Translations under genes and position numbers: made by a program | Source: Zygnema circumcarinatum | Lineage: Eukaryota; Streptophyta; Zygnematophyceae; Zygnematales; Zygnemataceae | Assembly: GCA_037447605.1 (NCBI GenBank) | Contig: CM074813.1 | Location: 1,183,370 to 1,247,369, forward strand | Length of the DNA stretch: 64,000 bases | Direction of reading: 5' to 3' | Shown here: positions 34,301 through 44,900 of the stretch, piece after piece | How positions within the stretch are numbered: the stretch's first letter is position 1 | Layout: every line of letters begins with the position of its first letter | The notes under the pieces: generated by a model | Told to the model about the DNA's origin: nothing | What the model saw: only the letters and a program-made list of their open reading frames with translations | The model's database searches: none

Positions 34301-37277
34301 GATTAGAACTAATGCCTCAATCGTCGTCCATCACCTTCACCTTCTCTCCGTTACGTTCCTTGATTCAGTCATATGTGTGTTCTTGTCGGTGTTCAATATA
34401 TGTGATTGTCTGCGCTATTCAAATGTTTGCAGGAACTGTTGCGGCTGTTCTGACGGATTCTGACTTCATGGAACGGCGGGAGAGTCCTGAAGCCTCTCTT
34501 GAAGATGGAACCATCTCCTTCTTGGCCGTCACTGCTTTACGGAGCGGATTTGCTACTATTAACCGCTTAGGAATGCGACAAATTTCATGGTAACAAATTT
34601 TGCTGATGTCATTTCTTATGTGTGCAAGCATGGTTGAGAAAGTGTGGTGCATCAACCAAGTGGAGTGCGTTCAGATCTTTCTCATGAGACCGGGTCTACA
34701 TCAGACTCGCAAACGTCCTCCCTATGGCTTCTTTGCATAGAGAAATTCTTTACTGAGATTTCAAAAATCGAAATTAGATGAGTGCTGATTGTAATTGGAG
34801 AATTTCGTCGTGTGCTTCATGCTCGCCGATGGGAATCAGCCATGCGGGTGCTTTGACTCAGTGGACTGCTCGCCAGCTGGCAGCAATTCGGCACTGGAAT
34901 GGGCGGCAGGTGGTGGTTCTGTATGGGAATCATGGAGACCATGCAGACTATGGAGTGCATGGTGAAATCATCAAAAAGAATGAGAAGAGGAGCGGTAAGG
35001 GCGGATCACAGAGAGGGAGATCTGAGGGAGACGTGGAATCAAGCAAGCAAAGCTGGAGGCTTAATCACATGCAAGGTCCAATTGTCACGTTCAACCTGCT
35101 GAGGGCAGATGGTTCATGGGTTGGGTTTCGGGAAGTTGAAAACTTAGCAAACCTATGCAGCATTCATTTGCGAAGTGGTTGTTTCTGCAACCCAGGAGCA
35201 TGTGCAAAGTTTTTGGGGCTGACCGAGAAAGACGTGCTCCAAAATTTTCGAGGAGGGCATGTGTGTGGGGACGAGCTCGACATTATGAATGGACGGCCAA
35301 TCGGTGCAGTGAGAATCTCATTTGGGCAGTTCTCAACCTTTGAGGATGCTTGGGCAGTTTGCACATTTGTGAGAAGACATTTTGTGGAAACGTGTGCAAG
35401 AGTTCCAACCATGGGAGCAGGGTTCGAATGGAAAGAAGGATATAAAAAAGAGAATGAGATGAAGAGGACAACTCTTGCGCAGCAGGAAGAAAGAATTCGG
35501 ACGACTTTCAAACTCGAGCAACAAATGGACGCCATGTGGCGGAGCCAAATAAAGTCTCCTATTATTCTGGAGAGTATCGTAGTTTATCCCATAAAGTCAT
35601 GTGCAGGTTTTAGTGTGCAGTCTTGGCCTGTGGGAGAAAAGGGGCTGCTATATGATAGAGAATTTCTTCTTGTTGATGCCCGGGGAAGCAATCTGACTCA
35701 AAAGAAAATTCCGGATCTTTGTAAAATCCGTCCTCGCATAGATCTGGAGAGAGAAGAAATGACGGTTATTAGTGAAAGAATGGAAAAGTGTTTGGTGGTT
35801 CCGTTGAACAGCAAACCCCTCTGCCGTTTAGAGGGAGGAGTGAGGGTGTGCGGGGACAGGGCCGGTGCTGACGTGTATGATGCTGATGTGGCAAAGTGGT
35901 TTACGGAAGCTCTAGGTGTTCCATGTACACTTGTGCGACAGGCGGCGAAGAGTCGGATAGTTAAGCGCCGAGAAGAGAGACATAAATTCAATTTTTCAGA
36001 AACGGAAGGAAATCTTGGAAGGGAGAGGGGCATGGAGAGTTCAGACAGGCAAAAAGATTACAGTAACGAAGGGAGGCAGGAGGAGAAACTATGGGAAGGA
36101 AGTGAATTGAATGGAAATGATGTCGAGAGAGGACAGGGGGGAGCAGGAATGGAGGGGGTCGAGGTGGAGGAGAAGAGAGAACTGAGCGGAGATCAGAGGG
36201 GATTAAGCTTTGCAAACGAAGGGCAGTTCTTGCTTGTGAATAGAAGCAGCCTGGAGGATCTCGAGGGCCGCATTGAAGCAGGTAGGCCTCTGGAAGAAAT
36301 GTGATCCCAAGAACTTTGGGGCGGGGAGAGAGAGTGAGGAGAGAGCTTTAGAGATAGAGAAGGGAGAGGCCAAGGGATGAAAGATTGTGAAAAGAGAGAA
36401 AGAGAGAAAGGAGGAAGCAGAAAAGAAAGGAGCTGGTCGGAGAGTGAGCGCGCATTGGGCTGTCATGTATCAACATCACTTGAATTGCTGAGGGGAATAG
36501 GGAGGGCGATGAAGGGAATAGGGCTCTCTGCTGCCGATGAATTACATAACGCCCAAACTCAGTTTCATTTGTGGGTCCAGATGGAAACAATATGGCGATT
36601 GATGTGATGCGTTTTCGACCGAATCTTGTTGTGTCTGGTGCGGATCCATACACTGAAGACAACTGGCACGGTGTCAATATATGTGGAGAGGTTTTCATGG
36701 TATACAATCTCGAATCCTATTTTCTACTACTTTTGTCAAGGCGTTTATAGTCAGAAAATTAGTGCTATCCATGCATGCCCACGTAGAGTTTCTCACTGCT
36801 ACTCGTCTGGACGTCATTGAAATAGTTTACATTTCTCGTGGCCATTTGGCAGGCTCTGGGTGGCTGTTCGAGGTGTGAGATGGTGAACATTGACCAAGTC
36901 ACTGGAGTTCGAACCTCTAACGAGCCTCTTCTTACTTTGGCATCGTATAGAAGATTCAAGGTGAGTAGCAAAAGTTCACAGGAACAAAATAGTGCTTGTG
37001 AAGGTATAATGCACTTGCTCCAACTTTTACTTGGAAGAACCGAACCCTTTGACATAACATCGTAGCAATGTTTGGATGTGCTTCTATGCAGGGGAGAATT
37101 TTTTTCGGGGTGCTTTTGGCCAGGGGTTGTCAATCAAACTCTGAGAAAGGAAAGATGGTGGTCGACTCCGAATTTGAATCGGAATATCGGAAATGGCTTC
37201 GGCGAAGGTATGGAGCTGTTCTGTCAGTGGGAGGAGAAGTATCGCCAGTTTCGGATCAAGGAAAGGCGAAAATATAA
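30731..37277 (+). CDS. MOCOS: Molybdenum cofactor sulfurase (ABA3/MOCOS) with an unusual hydrophobic N-terminus
   Basis: Fourteen exons: 30731-31259, 31938-32036, 32270-32328, 32576-32736, 32895-33058, 33360-33534, 33760-33868, 34041-34086, 34207-34245, 34433-34589, 34840-36281, 36581-36699, 36853-36960, 37092-37277; 3,393 bp, 1,130 residues against about 820 in Arabidopsis ABA3. The NifS-like part has YVDYAGASLYGEE, CIFTGGATSALRLVGEVFPW, the PLP lysine in ADFVALSFYK (K432) and the persulfide site SGCFCNPGACAKF (C627/C629). The MOSC part starts at IVVYPIKSCAGF and ends with GGCSRCEMVNID and NEPLLTLASYRR. The enzyme puts the terminal sulfur on Moco of aldehyde oxidase and xanthine dehydrogenase, and through the first is needed for ABA synthesis in plants. 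The first 176 residues add a hydrophobic start and a charged linker, and the MOSC part has an extra charged insert. Met111 is an alternative start that would remove the hydrophobic segment. Confidence 0.92.
31309..31355 (+). repeat. CT dinucleotide run in MOCOS intron 1
   Basis: A nearly pure (CT)n tract with one CCCC break lies 50 bp downstream of the exon 1 donor. It is in the first intron (31260-31937). Confidence 0.9.
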
Positions 37278-38602
37278 GGTTTTTCTGTAGATGATGCTGT
37301 AGATATTGTCTCTGCTAGGACTTCAAAAACCAAGGCTTGTCGACCTCTAGAGTTTGAAGCATCCGCTCTAACGTTGGCAAAGCATGTGACATTGGAAGGA
37401 ATGCTTAAAAAATTCTAGATGTGAGTTGACCATTTTTTTAGGGCCAGGGGTTTCATTTAGTGAATAAAGTGTTTCTGTCAGAAGGTCAAATTGCCGCCAG
37501 CTCAGCTTTTGTGATGGATGGAAGGCTGCATGATGTGGTTTTGGTTGAGCGCATTATCGAAGCTTGGGCTATCCAAGTTTCTATATACGCTGGCTATTTG
37601 CCATTTCAAGGCAAATGCTCTGGAAACCACGAACGGAAGACACTAGGTTTCCTTCGCTTTTCAGGTCTTGGACCCTTTTCATGTGTGAGTGCACGTGCTC
37701 TCCAACAAGTATTGTAAAGTGGAAAGATTTGGCAAAGCATGTGTCGCCGTGAACTAGCAAATGTGCATGCCACAAGATTACATTGAAAACTTGAACTACT
37801 AAACCTACATACAAAGCTCGCCAGTCACTACCACAACATTTGCAAGGTCTGCCCTACATGGTTGAACGAAACCTTCATTGTTAATTTACAAGTAGGTGGG
37901 AGACAAAGCATACATGCTTCAACATTGCCGGATAGTATAAGACATAGGCAGGGCTTCTGGATCTAGTTATGCTAAAAAGAGAATCCTAACAAAAATTAGA
38001 AAGGAGGAAAGCCACTTCTTCAATACTCTATAGCCTTTCAAAATGGTTTGGGATCTACCGTAATCCTCTGTGTGGGTTACGCTCAAGAGGAATACTCAGG
38101 GTTTTAGGGAGTTTAATCTTGCTCAGACCCAATGACCAGTACAGCGCGGAGGATGCTTGAGTTTAGAGTAGGGCAGACTTTGCAAATTTTGTAGCAATAT
38201 ACTCGTTGGTTTAGTTGTCCAAGCTTTTTAGCGGGAGCCCGTGGCATTCACATTTGCTAGTTAAAGACGAGACATGTCAAGGCAAACCTTTCCACTTTTC
38301 AAGACTTGGAGAGGGCGTACACTTGCACTTGAGAAAGACCAAGACCTGCAAGGTGTGGTAGAACTATTGTCTTTTTTTACTCTCCACGATGAGAGCTCGA
38401 GAGCACCTCCTGCTAAGACACTTCCACGACCTTCTTACGCCCTTCTCGCTCCGTTGATTATATAGCCTAATATCCCAGCCCTAGATGCAAGCACTAAACT
38501 CAATGCCACATCTTTTCCCCTAAACTCTCCTCTATACTGTATATGATAACAAACCGAATAATTTATGCAAAGAAGCTGACAAAATTGCTGTTGTGCAAGG
38601 TG
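37278..38602. other. Intergenic region between MOCOS and the LRR gene 3' end
   Basis: This stretch lies between two converging genes. It has no recognisable exon, no strong repeat and moderate AT content. It probably includes both 3' untranslated regions. Confidence 0.5.
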
Positions 38603-39891
38603 CTATGGGGGTCCCCTGGGAGGCGGCTGAGAAGGCCGTCTGGGAGGTGGCGACTTGCGCGCAGAAGGAGGAGGAGGTCGATGGGATGGCGGAGGGAGCA
38701 CCTTTTTCGGCGGAGGCGGAGTGCACCTTCTTCCGGGCACCGAGTGCGCGAGTTGGAATGGCGGCGGAGGGCGAGGGGGGCGGGGGGAGGGAGGAGGCCG
38801 GCGGGGGGGAGGGGGGCCTCGCATGGGCGGTGGAGGGCGCGCTTCTGCTCAGTGCAGGAACACCAACCCACATCGCTTTAGCTGCACCGCATCAATTTCA
38901 TCAAGACATGCAGTGCAACAGTGCAGGTGGTTGGGGAAAGACAAAGTAAGGAAGACCGAGCACAACCAACTCTTAAAGATGAATGCTAGACGTAAGTCCT
39001 GGTAAGCAGCAACTACATTAGCAGACCTTTCCCTTGTAAAAAAAGATGGCCTTCTTAATCGCACCAATGCAGGACTGCCCGTCGGCTGTAGGGACGTATC
39101 CTGCGTCGCACACGCACGAGCGAATGGACGGATCGCAGTCACCTCTCCCTCCACACGCCCCGATCACCTGATCAGCGTTGCAGAATGAGCGGCAAACTGA
39201 CAAGTCTCTCATTGGGGGGGGTCCGAGCTCATATGTTGAGGGGTCACAGTATTCGAGCCCATCGAGCCCTGTCCAACAAGTTGGTGGACAAGCGTGGTTA
39301 TCCGTGGAGTAGAACATACAGTTAAAGGACCCACCGTAGCACAAGGGAGGATTGATTTCCATCACGCCCGAAAAATAGTTCCTCGACAACCCAATGTACT
39401 GAAGGCGTCGGGAATTCATGATTATCGAGCCCGTGAAATAGTTGCCATTAAGCCCTCTGGCCAGGGATAACAGTAGGATAAAAAAATGAGAGTCAAAAGA
39501 AATTGTGACCACACTGGACAGACTAACTTGGTGTTCGTCATGGTTGTGATGTGCCGTTTTAATTCTTAACGTGACTTACTAATGAACTACAAAGTTCATG
39601 GCATGTGTGAATGTACGTACATTGCCTGTGCAGGTAGTGTCAGAAAGGACTCTGGCAAGCGTCCATAGAATGCGTTATTTTCCAAGAGTCTGCAGTCAAA
39701 CACAAGCGAGCAAGAAAACATTCCACATTTTCTTTTTAATCTCAAACCCTCACAGGGTTTAACACCAAACGCAAACCTCCTCGTCTCTGGACAGAACCCC
39801 TTCCTTTCCGAACCCGACCGCTGCCGTTCCTCAAGAGGGGACCTCCCCGAGCCACTCACACTATGTCAAGGAGGGCGAGACCGCCAATGCA
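38603..39891 (-). CDS. Secreted/receptor-type LRR protein with EGF-like C-terminus, 5' part lost in a gap
   Basis: Partial minus-strand exons: 39891-39860 (cut by the gap), 39689-39621, 39456-39018, the last ending in TAA. Phases fit (IGGLALLDI, then LLENNAFYGRLPES, then GLNGNYFTGSI and YIGLSRNYFSGVM). These are plant-type leucine-rich repeats with the N.F.G pattern. A Cys-rich tail with CYGGSFNCMFYSTDNHACP, CWTGLDGLEYCDP and CGGRGDCDPSIRSCVCDAGY looks like an EGF-like module, so the protein is probably extracellular. An alternative splice from 39027 to 38844 would keep frame and add a Pro-rich, extensin-like end (38844-38603, PPPPRR and PPSPRPP units). Its GTCTGC donor is weak, so the end at 39018 is safer. 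Signal peptide and most repeats are not visible. No kinase domain is seen. Confidence 0.7.
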
Positions 39892-39991
39892 NNNNNNNNN
39901 NNNNNNNNNNNNNNNNNNNNNNNNNNNNNNNNNNNNNNNNNNNNNNNNNNNNNNNNNNNNNNNNNNNNNNNNNNNNNNNNNNNNNNNNNNN
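39892..39991. other. Assembly gap of 100 Ns
   Basis: Exactly 100 undetermined bases, a conventional placeholder for a gap of unknown size. It interrupts the LRR gene. Confidence 0.99.
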
Positions 39992-41903
39992 AGCGCGCCA
40001 GAGCATGCTGAAGTGCATCCCCAAACAAGAGTGCTTTAAAAACTGAACAGGGTCACTGGTGAATGACGCAGAGGTAGTTTAAGCTTTATTGCTGGTTAAC
40101 GTCAATCATAAGAAAAAAATGAAGTTTCATCCGCCACAGCATTTCCACTTTGATCTCTTTCGAGCAAGCAGCCCTTCTTTAGGCTTCCCATTGCGTCACT
40201 GCATCCCCTTCCCTCTCGCTCCCCACTTCCCACCCCTCTCCCTCCCCCCATCCCTTCCCCTCCGTTTCCTTCTCCCCCCCCCCTCCCCCTCCCTCCCCAT
40301 CTCCCCTCCTGTATCTAACACCCACCCCTCCCATGAGCTCACCTCGGCCGCCCGAGCGCGCGACCTTCTCCCATGTCTTCACCCCGTCCTCCGCTACTCT
40401 CGCTCGCCCTGACCCCTCTCCCCCTCCCCTCCCTCTCCCAGTACCACTCCCACTCCCACTCCCACTCCCGCTCCCTCTCCCACTCCCTCTCTCGCTCCCT
40501 CCCTCGCTCCCTCCCTCACTCTCTCTCCCTCTCCCCTCCCTCTTCCTCGCCCTCCCTCTCCCTGTCCCTTTGCCGACGTGGCGTCCGCTTAGGGTCATCG
40601 AGGCGGCGCGTCGCGCTGCCATTGGCCGTCGCCGCAAAGGATCGACCTTGACTTTGTCATTTTGTCGGCTAGCGATCTCGGGCGGCAGCCGTGTCAGCAC
40701 GGCGGCGCGGGCGGAGCTGACTTGACAATGTGTTCGACGTGGCGGCGGTACTGTACAGTGGCTGTTGACGTGGCGTCCAGCGGGGACTAGCGGCGGACGT
40801 GTTCTTCGGACCCCTCGTGCCAAATTCTGCCAATGGTTGGATGACTGCCAATGGCTGGCAACGATTCGCAACCAATCGTGGACTTGCAACCAAGCCATGG
40901 TGCGTGGCTGCGACCACTGGCAATGGTTGCAACCATTCGAGAATGGCCAGTGGTGGATTCGCCCCACTGGTCAGTGGATTCGCTCGAGGAATCACATTGT
41001 CAGATGCGATGGTCAGTTAAAGAGCATGAGTGCGAGGGCGGGCGGTGAAGGGCATTATGGTACTGCACAGTACAGGGGAAACTTGGTTTGTGGAACATTC
41101 GCATTAAAACCACGAAGTCTGTCGGCCACATGCCCTGGCCTCGCATTCGCCTTGGAACAGCTACCCACTCGCAAGGCGTAAGTGACCAACCAACCAACCA
41201 ACCAACCGAAGACTGCAGTGGGCAGTAAGCTTCGGCGACCAGGACACCACGGCACCTGCCGCCACGTGGCATAGGAGACTGCCGAGTATAGCCTTGATGG
41301 GGCCGCATGGCTCCCATGGCTTACAGCCCGACAAAACGAAAGTTCCCAAACTTCGAGATGCGAAGATTACTCATAAACTCCCAGGCATTGTCAAGTACAG
41401 TCAACATCTCTCATATGCAAACGCAATGTGCTCATCTTAACAGGTGTGCGAAGACTTGACTTGCAAGAGTACTCGTTCTCATAACACAATGCTTCGAAAA
41501 AAGCGCAAGCGAAGTTCAACCCGCAGAAGGAGGCTTGTAGGCGAGTGCTGCAGTCTTTGCGTTGAGGAGCAGATCAAAGCTTCCCTTGTTCAGCTGACGC
41601 AGCAACGCATCTCGCCGCTGGCCACCCACTGCTCCAAAGCCCTCCTTCGAGTTAATCGCTTACCAGCATCTTGAGAGGAACAAGACTACAAGAATATGGG
41701 AACGGGGGCAAAACCGAAAAGAGATAGGACAAATTTTCAGAGAGACAGAGAGAGGTAGAGAGGGGGAGGGAGAGCGAGAGGGTGAGGGAGAGGGAGAGGG
41801 AGAGGGAGTGGGGGAGAGGGAGAGAGAGAGAGAAGACCTACAAAGGAGCAGAAGCTAGATGCAAGCATTAGGCCGCCTCCTGCGTTCCTGGCTGCTCTCC
41901 GCA
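39992..41903. other. GC-rich, repeat-laden region between the gap and URB2
   Basis: CT-rich simple sequence with tandem CACTCC hexamers lies at 40,195-40,560. At 40,826-40,990 there are overlapping CCAATGG and TTGCAACC words in degenerate repeats. A GCCACGTGGC G-box is at 41261-41270, and a purine tract at 41,745-41,835. The 262-residue minus-strand frame 40,179-40,967 is a by-product of composition. The 5' end of the LRR gene may lie here but I could not identify it. Confidence 0.45.
41516..41660 (-). other. Possible orphan exon, unassigned
   Basis: A minus-strand frame ending in TGA at 41516-41518 reads as protein-like sequence, including GFGAVGGQRRDALLRQL and FDLLLNAKTAALAYKPP. It has no start codon of its own and only 240 bp separate it from the URB2 stop. 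I do not recognise the family. It may be a 3' exon of a gene whose other exons were missed, or chance. Confidence 0.15.
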
Positions 41904-44900
41904 CTACACTTTCCCGGTGAACTTGTGGTACAGCTCATAGTCACGCTTCAGCTCCGCAAGCACCCTCCTCAGATCCTCTGCCATACGCCCCTTTCAACGA
42001 AACGTCAAACACATTCGACAAGCAATGTACACATGGGTGAGTGAGCAGTTCGCATTCAAACTGTTTGAGCAGCCATGGCTACCCACCAGAACCGAGTGAA
42101 GCGTGAAGGTGCTGAAGATCTTGCAAGGAGGAGGCATCCATCAGAGCATAGGCCCCGCCTCGGAGTGCAGAGTCTACCTCCCTGCTTCCGCACAAAGCCC
42201 ATCTTGGAAGGAGCTTTAGGACGTTACACTGAGAACCTTTTCCAAGCAAGCCTCTGGTTAAAACGGTCCTGAGCACGTTAAGCTAAGCGTTAAGCTCCAA
42301 TCAATGAGGGCAGTGGGGTGAACGCCCTACCTGGAAAGGCCGCCATGGCTGCGAGCTCGAGCTGCGACAGCTGTTATATAGTCCGACAACGTGTTCACAC
42401 AGTACTTTGAAAGAGATGCCTTCTGCGCCGCCATCTGCAGCCAAATGCAAAACGTCTTCCATCATCACCAGTTTCCATTGCACTATCCCAACCGCACCAG
42501 ATACACTGAATGCTCAAAGCCCCCTGCAGGTGTTTGAAGCTCAGGGGGGCTTCTTCCCTCCTAAAGAGCTGAGTTCTATTCTTTACTCTTCCGAGGATTC
42601 CATCACTTATTCCAAGGAGCTCGTTGCTTTCTATGCCGGCACTCCCCTCACCTCTTCATAAATGCGTCGTAACCACACGGCGCATTTGTCACCCTCGCCC
42701 ACCACTCCAACCACTTGCAGAAGTGCCCGCATGGAATCTCCCAACAATGCGGCACAACGTCGCACTTCTCTGCAGTAAGAAAAAGGGCAGAGACATAAGA
42801 GTTTGGCAATGCCAAGCCTGCGTAAAACCGGCGAACGGCATCAGTTCGATTGCAAGCAACCTGCAGCCACCCACACAGAGCTGACATTTCCTACGATTCG
42901 GAGTCTGTTTATCATAAAGGGTCCTCTAAAAGTCTCACAAAACTTGAGTGTTTCAAAGAGCAAAGATTGTGAGCTCACCGGTGCCGATGGCGCACGAGTG
43001 CACAAAGCAACCGGCAGCACCCAACATATATGGAGGTCACTGCATCAAGTTGGCCGGGCAGCTTCCCCCCTCCCCCAACCCAACCTCGTTTGCCTGCCCA
43101 TTGGCTCAGCAGGAGGGTCATTATCGTGGAAGGGACGTCGAGTGCCAGTGCCACGTGGCGTGCTGTCATTGGAAAAATCGTTTCTCGTGATGCTATGGTG
43201 GTCAGGACCCTGAGAGCGCCCTCCAGAGAGGCGAATGGAAGTGTCTGCGGGCGGACGGTGGCGGCACCCATTGGAGAGCTCCGATTGGCTGCTCGTGCAA
43301 GCCATTGCAAAAGACATGCAGTGTATATGTGACAGCGAGTCGCAAGTAGTCCGAGGGCCTGTGAACCTGCGGTTCAACGAAGGACCAGTTCAGCACTACT
43401 GCGTCCTTGAAGGAGGGGTAGAGAGAGGGAGAGGGGGAGGGGGAGAGGGAGAGGGAGAGGGAGAAGGAGAGGGAGAAGGCGAGGGAGAGAGAGAGAGGCA
43501 ACACCTGCAACAGATTCCATCACAACCTCCAACGCTTCCACTGCTGCAGAAGCCCACATGGCGCTCTCTCCATTTTCAGGCGCTTCTTGCAGTTCTTCAG
43601 CCATGGCGGTTTCCAGTCTCTGAAGAAGCATGCGCAGGCGCGGCCTCGACGATCCGCGAACTATTGCACTCAAGGAACTCCCCACAGCGGTCCGCAAGTT
43701 CGCCAGGTCCTGTTCAGCCGCTACCTCTGTCACTCGCCTCTCCGCTGCTCCAAATGAATTTGCTGCTGATCTGCCTTCCTGACTCTGGATAGCTTCTTCT
43801 GCCACCCTTCCAGACGGCGCACCTCCCATGTTCCAGCTTTGCAGGACAGCCAACAAGTGGAGATGGCAGTCAACCAACATAGAATGTGATTCCAGCCCTA
43901 GTATCGGTTCACATCTCTGTCCAATGAAGCCTATGGCCTCTACGAAAGAAAGAGGACCTGTCAGAAAATTCGCAATTTCTGAGAAAGAGATGTCCCCTCC
44001 AAGCAAAGAATTTGTAGCTGCGGCAGGAAAGCTTCCCCTCAAGAGCCACAGAAGCCTCTCCAGCAGCGAATTCAACTCCACCACAAGCGTATCTGGCAGC
44101 CGCGGTAAGAACCTTTTCGAAAGAGCTAACCCTTCCTTTTCTTTGGCACCTTCGCCTCCCTCTGCAGCTGTTAAAGAGGTGTCAAATTGCCATCCTAATG
44201 AACGCAGCCGCGCGAGAGAGGCCATATTCACCGTCAGAAGCGCAGTGAGTAGCCGGCGTCCAGCAGAAACACCTCCATGCCTTCCTCCCTGCAGCAAGGC
44301 ATCTATGGCCACTTTCTCAACACCCGAGAGGCCATTGAAGTTCCTCCAGAAGCCCATCTTATCTTCTCCTTCTCCTCCCCCACTAGCTTCAAAAGTTGAA
44401 GAAGGTCCTCCACCAAGAAGGACTCTCAATGCTCCACCTATCATTGACTCCAAGTCTGGCAACTCCTCCGAAACCGACTCAAGCATTCTGTCGAATTGGT
44501 GCGGACGAGGATTCTGTGGTTCTTTCCTGTCGGCAGAAGCAACTCCGGAGAGGTGCGGGTGGCAGAGAATGGCGGAGAGCAAGTTAGAGACGACTGCTGC
44601 TGCAGCTGCAGCTCCGTACATATTCCCTGCGGGAAGCTGCGGCTGCAGGCTGACGTGGGGGGGGGGGGGTCGGGACGAACTGCTCTGCTGTAATTCTGTC
44701 TGCACTGCCATGGCTTCCGCCTGCCCGTTGCTTTGATGCCGAACAGAAACAGATCCACGAGCACCTAGCATTACTGTTCGTGGTACGAATACAAGGGAAC
44801 TCCTCGAAACGTTTTCCCTCTTGACTTTCGTTTCGCTGGCCAGCAGTTCCCTATCAGAAGCATGGCAATGAAGAGAAGCGGAGAGCAGTTCGGGAGAGTT

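Noticed and set aside
38543-38949. Plus-strand Glu/Gly/Ala-rich frames
   Set aside because: Opposite of a Pro-rich minus-strand segment that fits the LRR gene better.
40179-40967. 262-residue minus-strand open frame rich in Gly, Arg and Glu
   Set aside because: Most of it is translated CT/GA simple repeat and the rest has no motif; composition alone keeps it open.
43150-43160. GCCACGTGGC G-box
   Set aside because: It lies inside URB2 coding exon 6, so it is more likely coding sequence than a promoter element.
43828-44736. 302-residue plus-strand open frame
   Set aside because: Antisense to URB2 exon 5, which has supported splice sites and a conserved downstream domain.
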